Source: Cantharellus purpuraceus
Lineage: Eukaryota; Basidiomycota; Agaricomycetes; Cantharellales; Hydnaceae
Direction of reading: 5' to 3'
Assembly: GCA_025174535.1 (NCBI GenBank)
Contig: JALBUN010000023.1
Span: 1,860,001 to 1,924,000, forward strand
Length of the DNA: 64,000 nucleotides
Shown: piece by piece, positions 17,304 through 28,900 of the stretch
How the letters are laid out: each line of letters starts with the position of its first letter
How positions within the stretch are numbered: the first letter of the stretch is position 1
Position numbers and translations under genes: made by a program
Notes under the pieces: generated by a model
What the model was told of the DNA's origin: nothing
Seen by the model: only the letters and a program-made list of their open reading frames with translations
Databases searched by the model: none

Positions 17304-20300
17304 ACAAGTCGACCTCTTTTGTCCGGAATGACATTAAACTACCACCCGATACCCAATTTCACCATTCTTTAATTCCAAATTCCCCATCTAACTCTCTTCG
17401 AAAACTTCCTATTCCTATTTCCTCAGCCGTCACAAGAAAACGATACAAACCAGTTGATCAAAGAATTCGCCCCGTTCCAGCTACGTTTCCAGAAGAAGCT
17501 CGTGTAACAAGAAAATTCCCAGAAGATCCCCTTTTATCCCTTATTCCCCTTTCGCCTCATCCTCCAGAATTCACCCCCACTCCCAAACTCACCCAAGAAC
17601 GCCTTAATATTCTAAAAATTAATCCAGAAGGTTTCTTATGGCCAGAAGAAGAGAAGTTGTTTATTATGGCACTCGCTAATAATCAGGAAGTCCTAGCTTT
17701 TATTGAAGAAGAACGCGGAACCCTTCGACAGGATTATTTCTCGGATTATATTATCCCAGTTATCGAGCATGTCCCTTGGACAGATCGACAAATCCCTATA
17801 CCCCCAGCACTGGTTGACGATGTTGTCCAGATCATTCGAACAAAGCTTAACATTGGAGTTTTTGAGCCAAGCCAAGGATCGTATCGATCATCCATGTTTT
17901 GTGTGCCTAAAAGTGATGGCAGACTGCGAAACGTGATTGACCTCAGATCGCTTAACAGTATTACGATCAAAGATGCTGGACTCCCTCCAAACCTGGACGC
18001 TTTCGTGGAACCATTTGCAGCACATTCCATCTACTCCAGTTTCGATCTTCTATCTGGTTATGATGCCAGGATCATTCATCCCAAGAGTCGAGACCTTACA
18101 TCCTTTCAGACGCCACTGGGACTGCTACGTTATCGTGTTCTTCCTATGGGATACACTAATGCTGTTGCGGAATTTCAGAACTGCACTACGTTCATTCTTC
18201 AGGATGAAATTCCTCATAATGTCGGTGTCATGATGGACGATATAGGAATCAAAGGTCCACCCACACGATATGAATTGCCAGATGGATCATACGAAACCAT
18301 ACCAGAAAACCCAGGAATCAGACGTTTCGTATGGGAACATGCCATTGTGGTCAATCGAGTCTTACATCGCATCGCACATGCTGGAGCCACGATTTCTCCA
18401 AAGAAGTCTCAAGTTGCTCGACCCGAAGTGACCCTAGTTGGCCAAAGGCTTACATATGAAGGACGACTCCCAGATCCATCACGTGTCTCCAAGATTCAAA
18501 CATGGCCTTCTCCAACAAATACGACACATGTCAGAGGATTTTTAGGACTTTGTGGCACAATGCGCATATGGATCGAGAAGTACTCTGAGCTTGCACGTCC
18601 ACTGACAGAACTACTCCGAAAAGATGTACCATTCGAGTGGAACGAGTCACACCAAAAAGCCATGGACATTCTCAAGGAAGCGGTTGCAACATCACCAGCT
18701 CTTATTGCAATCGATTACAAGTCTGGACAGCCCGTTATCCTAGCCATTGACACATCCTCCATTGCCATTGGATATATCATTTACCACATTGATTCCCAAA
18801 ATCATCGACGCCCCGTACGATTCGGTTCTATTCCAGTCAACGATCGAGAAGCACGTTACAGTCAATCCAAGCTAGAACTGTTCGGTCTCTATCGTGCCCT
18901 TCGACAAAATCGTTTGCACCTCACGGGTGTCAAGAACCTCTACATCGAAGTTGATGCGAAGTACATAAAGGACATGATTAATAATCCTGACCTTCAGCCA
19001 AATGCGACACTAAATCGTTGGATTGCAGGCATCCTTCTTTTCGACTTCACTCTCGTTCACGTACCAGCTTCACAGCACAAAGGACCAGATGCTCTTTCAC
19101 GTCGGCCTGTTACAGAAGAGGACTCTGAGGTAGAGGAAGATGAAGAAGATGACTGGTTTGAAGAAGCTTATCACATTCATTCACGATCAGGAGAAGATTG
19201 GACAGCACTATACGGATCACCTCAAAGAGGAGGGTGGCATAACGTCTTTCAAGCTTATGGTGTCAGACACTCTGACGAGCTGTTACACCAGATCTACCAG
19301 TTCCTTTCTAATCTCCAGCTTCCTGCATTTGCCAACAGCATGCAAAGGAAAGCATTCCTTGACAAGAAAGCGCGATATTATTTTCTCAAAAATGACAAGA
19401 TGTGGAAGCGTACTGCGACTCGACCTCTCCAAGTTATCCTTGATCCCAAGAGACGTACTCAAATTATTCGACTCTCACATGACAACTTAGGACATCGAGG
19501 AGCTTATTCAACTGCCAAGACCATTTCACTTCGATTTTGGTGGCCATCATACGTCAAAGATGTCAAACACTTTGTTCGCACATGCCATCAGTGTCAAATT
19601 CGCTCCACATTCAAAGTTCATATTCCACCTACTATTTCGACTCCAGCCACTTTATTCACGAAGGTTTATCTGGACATTATGTTGATGCCCAAGGTTCACG
19701 GGTACCGGTACATTGTTGCTGCTCGAGATGACCTTTCAGGAGCTGCAGAAGGACGGAAACTGAAGAAGGCCTCAGCATGTGCTGTCTCTCAATTTATATT
19801 CGAGGAACTCATCTGCCGTTATGGGAGCATTGCAGAGATTGTGACAGACAATGGTTCAGAAGCCAAAGGTGCAACAGAAGAACTGCTTCGACGCTATGGA
19901 ATTCCACAGATTCGGATATCACCCTACAATTCACGAGCCAATGGAGTTGTCGAAAGGGGACATTTCACGATTCGAGAAGCCCTAGTCAAGGCATGCGAAG
20001 GAAACATATCCAAATGGCCAGACCTAGTCCATCATGCATTCTTTGCTGATCGTGTTACAATCAGGAAAGCCACCGGATTTTCGCCATATTATCTTCTCTA
20101 TGGAATCGACCCCGTCCTTCCCCTCGATCTTTTCGAAGCCACTTATCTCGTATCAGGGTTTAAGAAGAATCTTCCCACACATGAACTCCTTGCACTTCGA
20201 ATTCGTCAGCTAGTCAAGCATGATACCGACGTCCACAAAGCGGCAGACACTTTGCACCAGTCACGATTAAAGAGCAAACTCGAATTTGAGCGACGTTACC

Positions 20301-20611
20301 AGCACCGATTATGGAAGGGAGAGCACAAGCCAGGAGATTTGGTATTAGTACGGAACTCTAGAGTTGAGAAGGAATTGGATCGGAAGACGAAACCACGTTA
20401 CCTCGGACCATTCGAAGTCGTGCGACGTACTGCAGGAGGATCATATGTCTTGAAGGAACTAGATGGGACGATTTCGAAAAGAGGAGTTGCATCATTCCGC
20501 CTTCTACCTTACCACTCTCGAGATGGAAAACCTCTCTCTCCTGATAAGCTTCCTTTGGATGAACCTGATGATGCATCTGATGATGATTCTGATGAAGAAT
20601 TAGTTGACTGA
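17204..20611 (+). CDS. Family-2 pol (reverse transcriptase, RNase H, integrase)
   Basis: The frame is open from 17204 in the -1 phase relative to protease, and has no obvious early ATG, so it should be made by frameshifting. Reverse transcriptase: MFCVPKSDGRLRNVIDLRSL, SSFDLLSGYDA and VGVMMDDIGI (MMDD in place of the common YVDD/FMDD). RNase H: ILAIDTSSIAIGYII. Integrase: LGHRGAYSTAKTISLRFWWP with CHQCQ, then YLDIMLMP, VTDNGSEAKGATEEL and NSRANGVVERGHFTIREA. The end is acidic and has no chromodomain. Catalytic residues are present and there are no stops, so pol itself looks intact. Confidence 0.93.
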   Translation, partial: WPRLPLSRFASSTNDDQISPATGRSGDRRGHHLDKSTSFVRNDIKLPPDTQFHHSLIPNSPSNSLRKLPIPISSAVTRKRYKPVDQRIRPVPATFPEEARVTRKFPEDPLLSLIPLSPHPPEFTPTPKLTQERLNILKINPEGFLWPEEEKLFIMALANNQEVLAFIEEERGTLRQDYFSDYIIPVIEHVPWTDRQIPIPPALVDDVVQIIRTKLNIGVFEPSQGSYRSSMFCVPKSDGRLRNVIDLRSLNSITIKDAGLPPNLDAFVEPFAAHSIYSSFDLLSGYDARIIHPKSRDLTSFQTPLGLLRYRVLPMGYTNAVAEFQNCTTFILQDEIPHNVGVMMDDIGIKGPPTRYELPDGSYETIPENPGIRRFVWEHAIVVNRVLHRIAHAGATISPKKSQVARPEVTLVGQRLTYEGRLPDPSRVSKIQTWPSPTNTTHVRGFLGLCGTMRIWIEKYSELARPLTELLRKDVPFEWNESHQKAMDILKEAVATSPALIAIDYKSGQPVILAIDTSSIAIGYIIYHIDSQNHRRPVRFGSIPVNDREARYSQSKLELFGLYRALRQNRLHLTGVKNLYIEVDAKYIKDMINNPDLQPNATLNRWIAGILLFDFTLVHVPASQHKGPDALSRRPVTEEDSEVEEDEEDDWFEEAYHIHSRSGEDWTALYGSPQRGGWHNVFQAYGVRHSDELLHQIYQFLSNLQLPAFANSMQRKAFLDKKARYYFLKNDKMWKRTATRPLQVILDPKRRTQIIRLSHDNLGHRGAYSTAKTISLRFWWPSYVKDVKHFVRTCHQCQIRSTFKVHIPPTISTPATLFTKVYLDIMLMPKVHGYRYIVAARDDLSGAAEGRKLKKASACAVSQFIFEELICRYGSIAEIVTDNGSEAKGATEELLRRYGIPQIRISPYNSRANGVVERGHFTIREALVKACEGNISKWPDLVHHAFFADRVTIRKATGFSPYYLLYGIDPVLPLDLFEATYLVSGFKKNLPTHELLALRIRQLVKHDTDVHKAADTLHQSRLKSKLEFERRYQHRLWKGEHKPGDLVLVRNSRVEKELDRKTKPRYLGPFEVVRRTAGGSYVLKELDGTISKRGVASFRLLPYHSRDGKPLSPDKLPLDEPDDASDDDSDEELVD

Positions 20612-20625
20612 GGACAGTCAAATTT

Positions 20626-20640
20626 TAAGAGAAGGGTGGA
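20626..20640 (+). promoter_or_regulatory. Family-2 polypurine tract
   Basis: TAAGAGAAGGGTGGA directly abuts the 3' LTR start TGACGAGCC. Confidence 0.8.
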
Positions 20641-22053
20641 TGACGAGCCAGGACGCATCGAGGACGCATATCGAACCACTCTGACAGTTCAACTCCGCCA
20701 GCGTCTTTTCGTATCAACTTTTAAATAGCGCCGCAACTCCCTATCCACCTCAGTCTCTAATTCGAGCCATCGATTGTCACTCGTGTTTCATCGCCATCGA
20801 TCATTATCAGCCTTCTATTCACACCAATCCTTTCATCATCATTCACATGGCTTCCCATTCTATTCCCCTCTCCAACATCACTTCTAATAATATGTCACAC
20901 TGGTCTCTGGACACAGAGGACTATCAAAAATACGCCGAGCTCCATGGGCATGTTAAGCCACCTCCATGTGTCAAAATACTTCCAAAACTCTTTCAACGTC
21001 CAAGATCCCCACCATGTCTCTCTTATGCCATTGGCGATCCCATATTCTTTCACAATTCCGTTGAACCATATACATTCCTCGACATTTCACCTCTATATTG
21101 TAACACGGATAGAAGAGTCGAACGTGAGGTAGAATTTCAGTTGCCATCGCTGACCTATCCTCCCACTTCAATCCGACTCAGGTTACATTGTGTCAGGCAA
21201 AGGGACCAAATACTCTTGGAGCGGGATACCATATGGAGACGGATCACTAAGACAATAAGGAGTATTTGTTGTGGAAGCTGACTGAAGTCCTCATGTGACT
21301 CAGGGTCAATTAACCTTTGGAGCCGTAGGGAAGATGGTATTGGTGGACGTTTCTATTGTTCTTTTATATGACTCACCCCTGTTTCATCTTTTAATTCATT
21401 CATACACAACTTACTCATCCTTGTTCTATTTTTGGTTCTTTTATTACTCATCACCCCTATTCTTACAAAGATTACCCCTATCTGTCGTTTCATTTCTCCA
21501 TGATTTCCCCTTTAGTAGTTCAACTTCACACGCTTCGTCAGCTGGCTTGATCAGCATTTCTTGCATCATATCGCATCATTTGCTCCTCATATTGTGTCGT
21601 TGTCCCCCGGGGATTTGTATATAAAAGGGCGCTAGTCTTCGCCTTTGGAATCAATTAACAAGTTTTCAGCCAACGCTCTAAAGTCAAAGTCCACGCTCTA
21701 AGTCTACGCTCTACGCTCTACATCACAATCCATCATCTCTACACCGAGGTAAACACCTTGGTTCAACGATCAGATTTCCCTCCGCCACCGAGAGGTTGAT
21801 TCTCCTGAAACCAGCTTTCGCGTACCTCCCAACCGGGCTCCGCATTGTCATCCAGTCACAGAGCACGATCAGCCATCGGGACCGACCTTTTGCTCCCATC
21901 CTCATCCAACCACAGAGCACTATCCCACTTCCCTGTTACGTACTCCTCGCCCTGATTGATCTTTGGAGTGCTGAACAACTGCGTTACACACCGTCTGCTT
22001 GCTAGGACCGTTGCGCGCAGGCTTATAGGATCTATTCCTTAAGCGAACCGACA
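20641..22053 (+). repeat. Family-2 3' LTR
   Basis: Nearly identical to the 5' LTR. Differences noticed: one C fewer in a C run near 21460, and ATATGTC for ATACGTC near 20890, a C to T change at CpG that alters one residue of the accessory protein. GCGC follows as target duplication. Confidence 0.92.
20847..21281 (+). CDS. LTR-borne 144-aa accessory protein, copy 3 (family-2 3' LTR)
   Basis: Same protein as at 6731 except Thr to Met at residue 16. Its start lies about 240 bp after the pol stop. In the full-length family-2 transcript this is the only copy included downstream of pol, which is the same position as the family-3 homologue. Confidence 0.7.
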   Translation: MASHSIPLSNITSNNMSHWSLDTEDYQKYAELHGHVKPPPCVKILPKLFQRPRSPPCLSYAIGDPIFFHNSVEPYTFLDISPLYCNTDRRVEREVEFQLPSLTYPPTSIRLRLHCVRQRDQILLERDTIWRRITKTIRSICCGS

Positions 22054-22057
22054 GCGC

Positions 22058-22163
22058 AGCACATAAGCTGAAGCCAAGTCCATTCCGACCCCCACAACAT
22101 GCTCCGACTCTGACAAAACCTCCAACCCAATCTCCAACCCCCAATCGGACCTAGTGCGTAACA
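22058..22163 (+). repeat. Family-1 solo LTR, right part
   Basis: Continues the LTR begun at 6124 (AGCACATAAGCTGAAGCC) and ends GACCTAGTGCGTAACA. ACACC follows as target duplication. Confidence 0.88.
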
Positions 22164-22806
22164 ACACCAGTGTGACTAGAGTGACATACAGTGTCATCCT
22201 CTATCTCAGTAACTGTTGATTACCAGTTCAAGGATCTTTTACAGTTGTGTAACTGTACTTGATTGCACTCAAAGTAGTGATTGTCCTGCTTTGGGTGTGA
22301 GTGTAGTATCTGCCTCACGTGACTATGAATCTACAGGGTGAGATTGTCTGTCAATAGTCCTGCCATTAGTGCTCTTGTTTAAGTTACTAGTGTGTACTGC
22401 CTTTGCAGAGCATTAGAAGCTTGAACTCATGTGAAGCAGTTGCTAGACTACTTCACACATTGCTGTTACCTGCTTCAGAGTGCCACTGGTTGGACAGTTG
22501 GATTCATCCACCTACTTCCTTTAGCCTCTAAGTGCATTCCCCTCTTTTTGGAATATCTGGACCCCTAAGTGTCCGTGAACTCTAGACTCTGGAAGTCTTA
22601 TTCATTTCTTGCTGCTAAGAAACGTATTACCTTTCTGCGTATAGTCTGCATTGACCAATACAAAGGATTGTAACCAAAGTACAAATGTTAAATTGTTTCT
22701 GGAGTTGTGCTGGAGTAGGATTTGATATTCTTCTCAGCTGTTCATTCATGGAATTGTGGTGATTTAGAGTTTTCCCTAACACCATAATTTTGTGGGTTCC
22801 AAAACA

Positions 22807-24705
22807 GGTGATGATCTCCATGGAAAATAGTGCCCTGAGAGGCTGTGGTTGTCAGGTTACAGAATATTTATTGATCAGAGACATCTGAGCTTGAATTCAG
22901 GCCAAATGCCTGGTCCAAAGGTGGAGAGCCGGCTGTGTGAAGGTTTGTGGGCGCCTATGGGTCCACAACTGTAGCACAGCAGAAATAAATGATTCTGGGC
23001 CAAGTTCTGCATGGAATATTCCTGAAAAAATATAGAAAAATAGAGAATATTTGAATACATCCATTCCAGGTACAAGCACCAAATATATGCTGATATTTAG
23101 GAATGGAAAAGCAAAGTATAGCACATTGGTGCTGCATAAATAGGATTTGATAGGGAAAAGGTGGTTCCCATACAGATGCACCATTGGCCTCTTACAAGCA
23201 CAAGGATGACCTGAAGGACATTGCAGCTGCCCTTACACTAGATCAGACAGGTACAGTTGCAGAGCTCTTGGCATGGTGTCAAATGCGTCTCACAGGCCAT
23301 CCTGACCTTCAGTACAACCCTCACTTTGCTGAACTCTTTTCTATATGCCACCCTCACTTTCAAGGTGCCCAAGTTGCTGACACTACAAGTAATATGGATC
23401 CTAACTCTTTCCCTACCTGTCTAACCCCCTAGTGTATGTTCCCCCCTCTTTCTCCCCTCTCCCATCCCTCCCACCTCACTCTCCCTCCTCCCACCAATTC
23501 ATGCGTCCCTCCTCTTTCCCTTCTCTCCCCCATGTACTCCCCCTTCCCTAGATTCACACATGTGATTTTTGGAATCAGACTATGTAATTTCACGTATTTT
23601 ACATTTTTGGGAAATAAGTACGCCATGCCATGCGGCCAATCAAGGCTGCATGGTCTGAGTTTTAACACGGCTTGAAGCCGTGATTGTGCCGCAGTGACCA
23701 TATGTGACGAATATGTGACAAAAGCGTGACGAATCCACCAGAAAAACGTGCATCTAGGTGGTTTCCCAGCGCATTCTTAAGTTTCAAAAGTATTTATCAA
23801 TATAACTTGATATTATTGAAGCTGACATGTTCATACAAGGTTTTATCAGAAAAAACAAATCAATTCACACTGTTTTCGTTGTCTCAGGAGTCATTTAGTG
23901 ATTTTGGTTAACTACCTGATGCCTGATAATATATTATACAACTTGGTTACAAAGGGCTCACGCGAAAACCGCAAGGATTTTCATGAGTTTTTATGTGGAC
24001 ATCGTCGACGACGGTGACGACGGTAGCGCATGCACGCACACGACGGGCGCACACGGCGGTGATGGCCGTTGGCGAGACGTGTCAGGGGCGGAGCGCGCTG
24101 GTGACGCAGTAAGAGTGACAAATGGACGGCCGGCTCCATCCGTTGCAAAGGTTTTCACCGTCGGATTTTATTTCTTCAAGTTGAACGCTATCTGCGATAC
24201 TAAGTGTGGTATAGGAGCCTAGCTGTGAAACATACTTAGTTGAAACTGTCAGGCCAGCAGTCGCCTCTAAGTAGATTAGTCAGGGTGGGAACCCCAGGTG
24301 CTGGCCAGAGACAGTAAGTAGATTCTGTTACCAGAGCGTAAATCAAGGCGTAAATGAAGCCATAGTAAGTACACGCACGTCTCGTCTAACAAGGAGTATC
24401 TGATCGTACACTCTAAACCCTCGATAAGGGATAAATGAGGGAAAGGTGGGTATGTTGCTACCAATAATCTCCTTGGGTTGATGCAACTTCACGTCCCCAG
24501 CTTTTGACTTGAATATGTTGGCGACATACCGATATTACGATAATAAGGTGAGATTAATTATGTTTTCTTTAGTCTTGTATCATGTTCGAAGTGTTCTACT
24601 ATGTGGGACGTCTACGATAGGAAGAGCCAGCTTACGATACGCTAATCATAGCCTTTTACTGTAACACTTCCGACTTATGCAGTCTGCCCTTCCCTGTCAT
24701 TCGCC
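22807..24705. other. Gene-poor spacer between the nest and the host gene block
   Basis: Apart from a doubtful small frame at 23184, no gene is supported. It contains a pyrimidine-rich tract (about 23430-23540), a perfect short hairpin (23666-23682) and a GC-richer stretch with ACG/GACG repeats (about 24000-24100). Its character differs from both the retroelements and the housekeeping genes. Confidence 0.5.
23184..23432 (+). CDS. Possible small SAP-like frame, fragment
   Basis: 82 residues; the central part (KDDLKDIAAALTLDQTGTVA, then ELLAWCQMRL and HPDLQYNPHFAELF) resembles a helix-turn-helix of SAP type that recurs in fungal repeat-borne proteins. That resemblance is from memory of the pattern and not certain. 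There is no clear continuation downstream; the next 100 bp are pyrimidine-rich. It may be the start of a broken element gene. Confidence 0.3.
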   Translation: MASYKHKDDLKDIAAALTLDQTGTVAELLAWCQMRLTGHPDLQYNPHFAELFSICHPHFQGAQVADTTSNMDPNSFPTCLTP

Positions 24706-25859
24706 TCATGGTGACTCGTGGTTTTGTCCAGCAGGAACATTGTTTTGAGAATAGACAAGCTCAGGTTCAATCTGCGCGTCCAAGTGGCTATCAGCATGCT
24801 GGCTCTCCTCAGATAGTGAAGGGCTTTGATGATGTCGTCTACGCGGTAAATCTGTCTGATGTTCTGACACCAAAGAACGTTGCGAGCTCTCGTTAATCAC
24901 AGGATATGGCTGGGCATAAGGTGCCGGTTGAATTGGCATGTGCGGGGGAGGCATATGGTGACTCTGCTGAGCATAATGCATAGATCGCTTAAAGAAGTCA
25001 TGAGAAATTGTCACTGTGAGACGAAGATTCATGACGTACGCTGTGATCCCAGTGATCAAATGCGGCAGCGATAAAGGGTTCAAATGCGGCCAAATCCTCC
25101 GTCGTCGAGCGCAACGTTCGTAGTAACTGTTGCTTAATACATGGTGTATAAGACAAACCGACCAAAAGGGTTGACGCAAACATTTGCCCCGGAGTCGCGT
25201 GATCCTGAGGGATTGCAAAGGGTAGTGGCACTTGAGTCTGCTGAAGATTCGGGTCACTGGGATCAGCGAGCACGGCTTCATACTGTCCTATGAAGGGTTT
25301 TGTACTTCAGGCATGCCAGCTGGATGGGAAGGCTTACCTTGCTCGTTGATCGTGTATCCAATGGCTGTTTGTTCAATCCCCCCCCCCTCATTAACTGCTC
25401 CCCATGTTATTGGCAAGAAACCCCAAATACAAGAACGCGCGTACCAATGGCCATGCCCAGTTCCGCCATTCTTTTCGCTTTAACACTGGCACGGTGTTTG
25501 CGTTGTCTCTCACGCGCCGCTTCACGAATCCTTTGTTTTCTCTTGGCCTCTTCCAGTGGCAAGTTATCGAGAGAGATCCTCGTACCACCTCCTTTCCTTT
25601 TAGTGGATAGCAAGGCTGAATATGTGCACTCCTGGTTCTGTGAGTCCAGATTCGCGCCGGAAGTACTACCAGGCATTAGACCTATTGTCGAGCTGTCTTT
25701 GTGCCGCTGCCGTTTGTGAGATGGCCGCTCGCGACCTTGTTCTCGCTTATCCGGTATGGGTGCAATAATTTCGGAAGAATGCATCGAGTTTTCGCGTACT
25801 TGAGCCGATACAAACGTGGTAGAAAGGTCGTCATGACGGTTGGCGTCAGGATAGCTCAT
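24706..25859 (-). CDS. Hypothetical basic coiled-coil protein
   Basis: Three exons are suggested. The first starts MSYPDANRHDDLSTTF and contains ISLDNLPLEEAKRKQRIREA followed by ARERQRKHRASVKAKRM, a strongly basic helix like the DNA-contacting part of a bZIP but without an obvious leucine zipper. A middle exon has LADPSDPNLQQTQVPLPFAI and TLLVGLSYTPCIKQQL. The last exon is rich in His/Pro/Gln (HHMPPPHMPIQPAPYAQPYP) and ends HESP. The pattern suggests a nuclear regulator; function is not known. Its start is about 100 bp from the importin start on the other strand, so the two share a promoter region. The first in-frame ATG at 25913 is also possible. Confidence 0.65.
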
Positions 25860-25959
25860 CGTGACCAGTGTGACGTTTCGTTGGCGGTACAAATTGACGC
25901 CCATGTGCCACACCTAATCCAAACACGACGCGGTACCGCGTCTAAAACCAACGACGACA

Positions 25960-28900
25960 ATGGACGCCGAACTTCACAATTGTCTTGCTGAGACGCTTAA
26001 TCCTGATCCCAATGTGCGTATCAAGGCCGAACTCCGACTTGGCGAACTATTGCCTCACCCCAGTCCGTAGTCTTAAAATCTGCCCCTTTGCCGAGTCTGA
26101 CGCGATTGCTAGGTGCGGGTTCTGCACTGGCCTCCATTTTTTCTTCCCAGGATGTGGACATAGCCATGCGCCAGATGAGCCTTTATCATTTCATGTCTGA
26201 TCGCTACTTGATAGCTTTGGGACTAGTACTCTGCGAGTGTCGTACTTCGAAAGTACGTCAAGGAGCACTGGTCGCCTTATTTTGCCTCATTCAAAGGGTC
26301 CGCTGCTCCACCAGAGGTTCTGAATATCAGAGTTTGTTTCCCTACCTAGCTGATCGCGGCGACAGGTCAAAGATGCCATTCGCAGCGCCATCTTTCATGC
26401 CTTATCCGACACTTCAAGCAAAGTTCGCTCTGCTGCAGCTAACGTCCTGGCTCTCATCGCCAATAGTGACTGGCCAGATCATTACCCAGATCTGTTGAGC
26501 AACCTTCTCGCTTTGCTGTCGTCGCCTTCCTCAGACGTAGTCCATGGGGCAATGCAAGTCTTCACCGAGTTTGTTAAGGACGATCTTACCGAAGACCAGA
26601 TCCTTCCTGTTCTTCGCCAATTACTACCTACGTTGATGACCATCATTGGCAACCCTCAACATCATTCGGCCCCCACACGAGCACGAGCTATCTCTGTCTT
26701 TCGACAGTGTCTTTCCGTGTTGTACATGGTTAAAGAACAACATCCCAAGGCCATCAAGGAGGCCATTGATGCGATTCTCCCACAGTGGATCAATGCTTTC
26801 AAAGTCTTGCTTGATCGTGATCCCGCAGAAGACATGGTGACCGAGAGCAATTGGGATGCACTGCTCGTTCGCATGCAGGTCTTTAAGACCCTTGATACCA
26901 TTCAAACAATTTTCAATGGTTCTCTGAGGAACTATGTGAGTGAGCTGCTTGACGTGGCCCTGCGGCACCTTCAGGCGCTCTTGCCAGCTTTTGAGAGCTA
27001 TTATCTCGACCCATCCGCCTCGCCCCCAGTATCTGCAGACGATGAGGACGTGTCATTATCACGCTTGGCGTGTCCGATCATCGACTTCGTCTCAAACGTC
27101 GCTAGGGGTAGTGCTGCCCGATCGTGGTTTGAACCTACTCACCTAGAGCAGCTCACACACATCATCTTCCGCTGGATTCAAATGTCAGGCGAAGATGTGA
27201 GTCATGTGACTGTATTCATTCTACTCGATTTTAAGACCGCTCCTCAGGAAGATAATTGGGCAAACAATGCGAACGCGTTTGTGGCTCATGAGGATGATGA
27301 AAGCCAGGAGTATAGTCTCCGTGTGGCAGGTCTGGACCTCCTGGCTGTTGAGTGAACCATCGTTTGCCTTTTCATGCTGCCCTAACAATGATTCAGTGTC
27401 TATTGGACCGATATTCTACAACTGCTACTCGTGCATTACAGGGTGCCACACAGCAACTTGTAACCGAGTCCAACCAGGAGCGACAACGCGGCTCTTCAGA
27501 ATGGTGTGCGATTCTCTATCAGGCCATTCTACTGTCTTACACATCACAGGTGGAGATCGCTGGAGGCGGCACTGGCTGCACTGGGTGCAAATGCCATGTC
27601 TGTGCTTGATACAATCGAGGATGAGGAATCCTGCAATAGACCAAAACCTTTCGACGTTGAATCTCTATTGACAAATGTTATTCCATCTCTACTCACATCG
27701 TCTGGTACGCAATCACTCACATCTTCGACTTGCCTTCTCTGATGTGACAATATGTAGAATGCCCTTTCCTACAAGGGCGAAGTTTTGTCTTTGCGAGCCA
27801 ATACGCCAAACGCCTGCCAGTTGGCCTTGCGACCCAGTACATCAACGCAGCGGTGGAGGTCCTCGAGGCAAGTGAGGCCGGTGTACCCGTGAAGTTATCT
27901 GCAGTCAAAGCTATCCGAAAGTTCGTCCCCGATGTACAATTCCCTAACCAAGCCCTCATTCTTTCCGGACAGCTTTTGTGCGCAAGTGGAGGATAGCGTG
28001 ATCATATCTCTCGCGCCTCGAATAATCAAGGACCTGGGCCCCTTTTTGCTAGTCACCTCTGAGGACACTCTGGTGCTTGTCTTAGAAACAATGAATGTGG
28101 TCGTCCAAATTGACGATGGAAAATGGTTGGAACCCGAGCTTGCCCAGCTGCTTTCACAAGCAGTCCTAGAGGTCTGGACCAAAAACATCAAAGGTGCGCG
28201 TATATATCCATGAAGAGGGCTCTCATTGCTGACCCTCGATCAGATCCCATTTTGCTTTCCATACTTGACGAACTCCTTACAGACCTGACACGCTCACCGA
28301 ACGCAGAGGTATATCAGGCTGTGGTATCGCAATGTCTGCCTATCTTGTGTAATGCGCTTGCTCGGGCGAGGCCAGACGAATCGTGGATAGCGAGTTCCGC
28401 CATTGATCTCATGTCTAGCTTGGCGCGTGGCGCGTCATCTGGCGGCTTAGGCGAAGGTTTTTTTGCGACACTTGCGCCTATTCTTTTTAAGTGTATGAGG
28501 ACGACCAATGACCAGGAGACCCTTGAGGTACATATTACATCTTGCCACCTAGAGTCTGTTAAATGATTATCTCTACAGAATGGCGTTGTCCTCTTGACGT
28601 TCATTGTGCGCAAAGACCCGGCACAGTTGCTCTCCTGGTCAGATGGTCAAGGACAAACCGGACTCTCTAATGTCCTAAATCTCATTGCTCGGTTCTTAAG
28701 CCCTACAGAGAACGAGTCAGGTGGCTTAGTCATTGGCGACCTCATAATTCACATTCTCCGAAATACAAATGACGCCGTACTGCCAGTGCTACCAGACCTT
28801 ATGAGAGCTATGGTTAATCGGATGACCTCGGCGAAGACGGTTGGCTTAATTCAGGCATGCAAGCCATCGTGGTCAAGAAGCCGCAACTGATCGTTTCGCT

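Larger units (their letters stand above)
6525..22053 (+). mobile_element. Family-2 Ty3/gypsy element, complete but interrupted by family 3
   Basis: Two LTRs of about 1413 bp (6525-7938 and 20641-22053) flank gag-protease, pol and a polypurine tract. GCGC at 6521-6524 and 22054-22057 is the target duplication. I noticed only two LTR differences (one base in a C run, one C to T at CpG), so insertion is recent. A family-3 element sits at 9920-16404 inside gag-protease. Without it the element is about 9.0 kb. There is no chromodomain, unlike families 1 and 3. Confidence 0.92.
4834..22806. mobile_element. Foldback element with long inverted arms, split by later insertions
   Basis: 4834-5692 is the reverse complement of 5907-6123 joined to 22164-22806 (about 860 bp each), around a 214-bp centre at 5693-5906. 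The outer ends read TGTTTTGGAACCC and GGGTTCCAAAACA. The right arm is split at 6123/22164 by a family-1 solo LTR. The element itself, without insertions, is about 1.93 kb. No transposase frame is present, so it looks non-autonomous. The centre is rich in TGATCAG and GATCAGATCA motifs. No convincing target duplication was seen at the outer ends. Confidence 0.8.
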
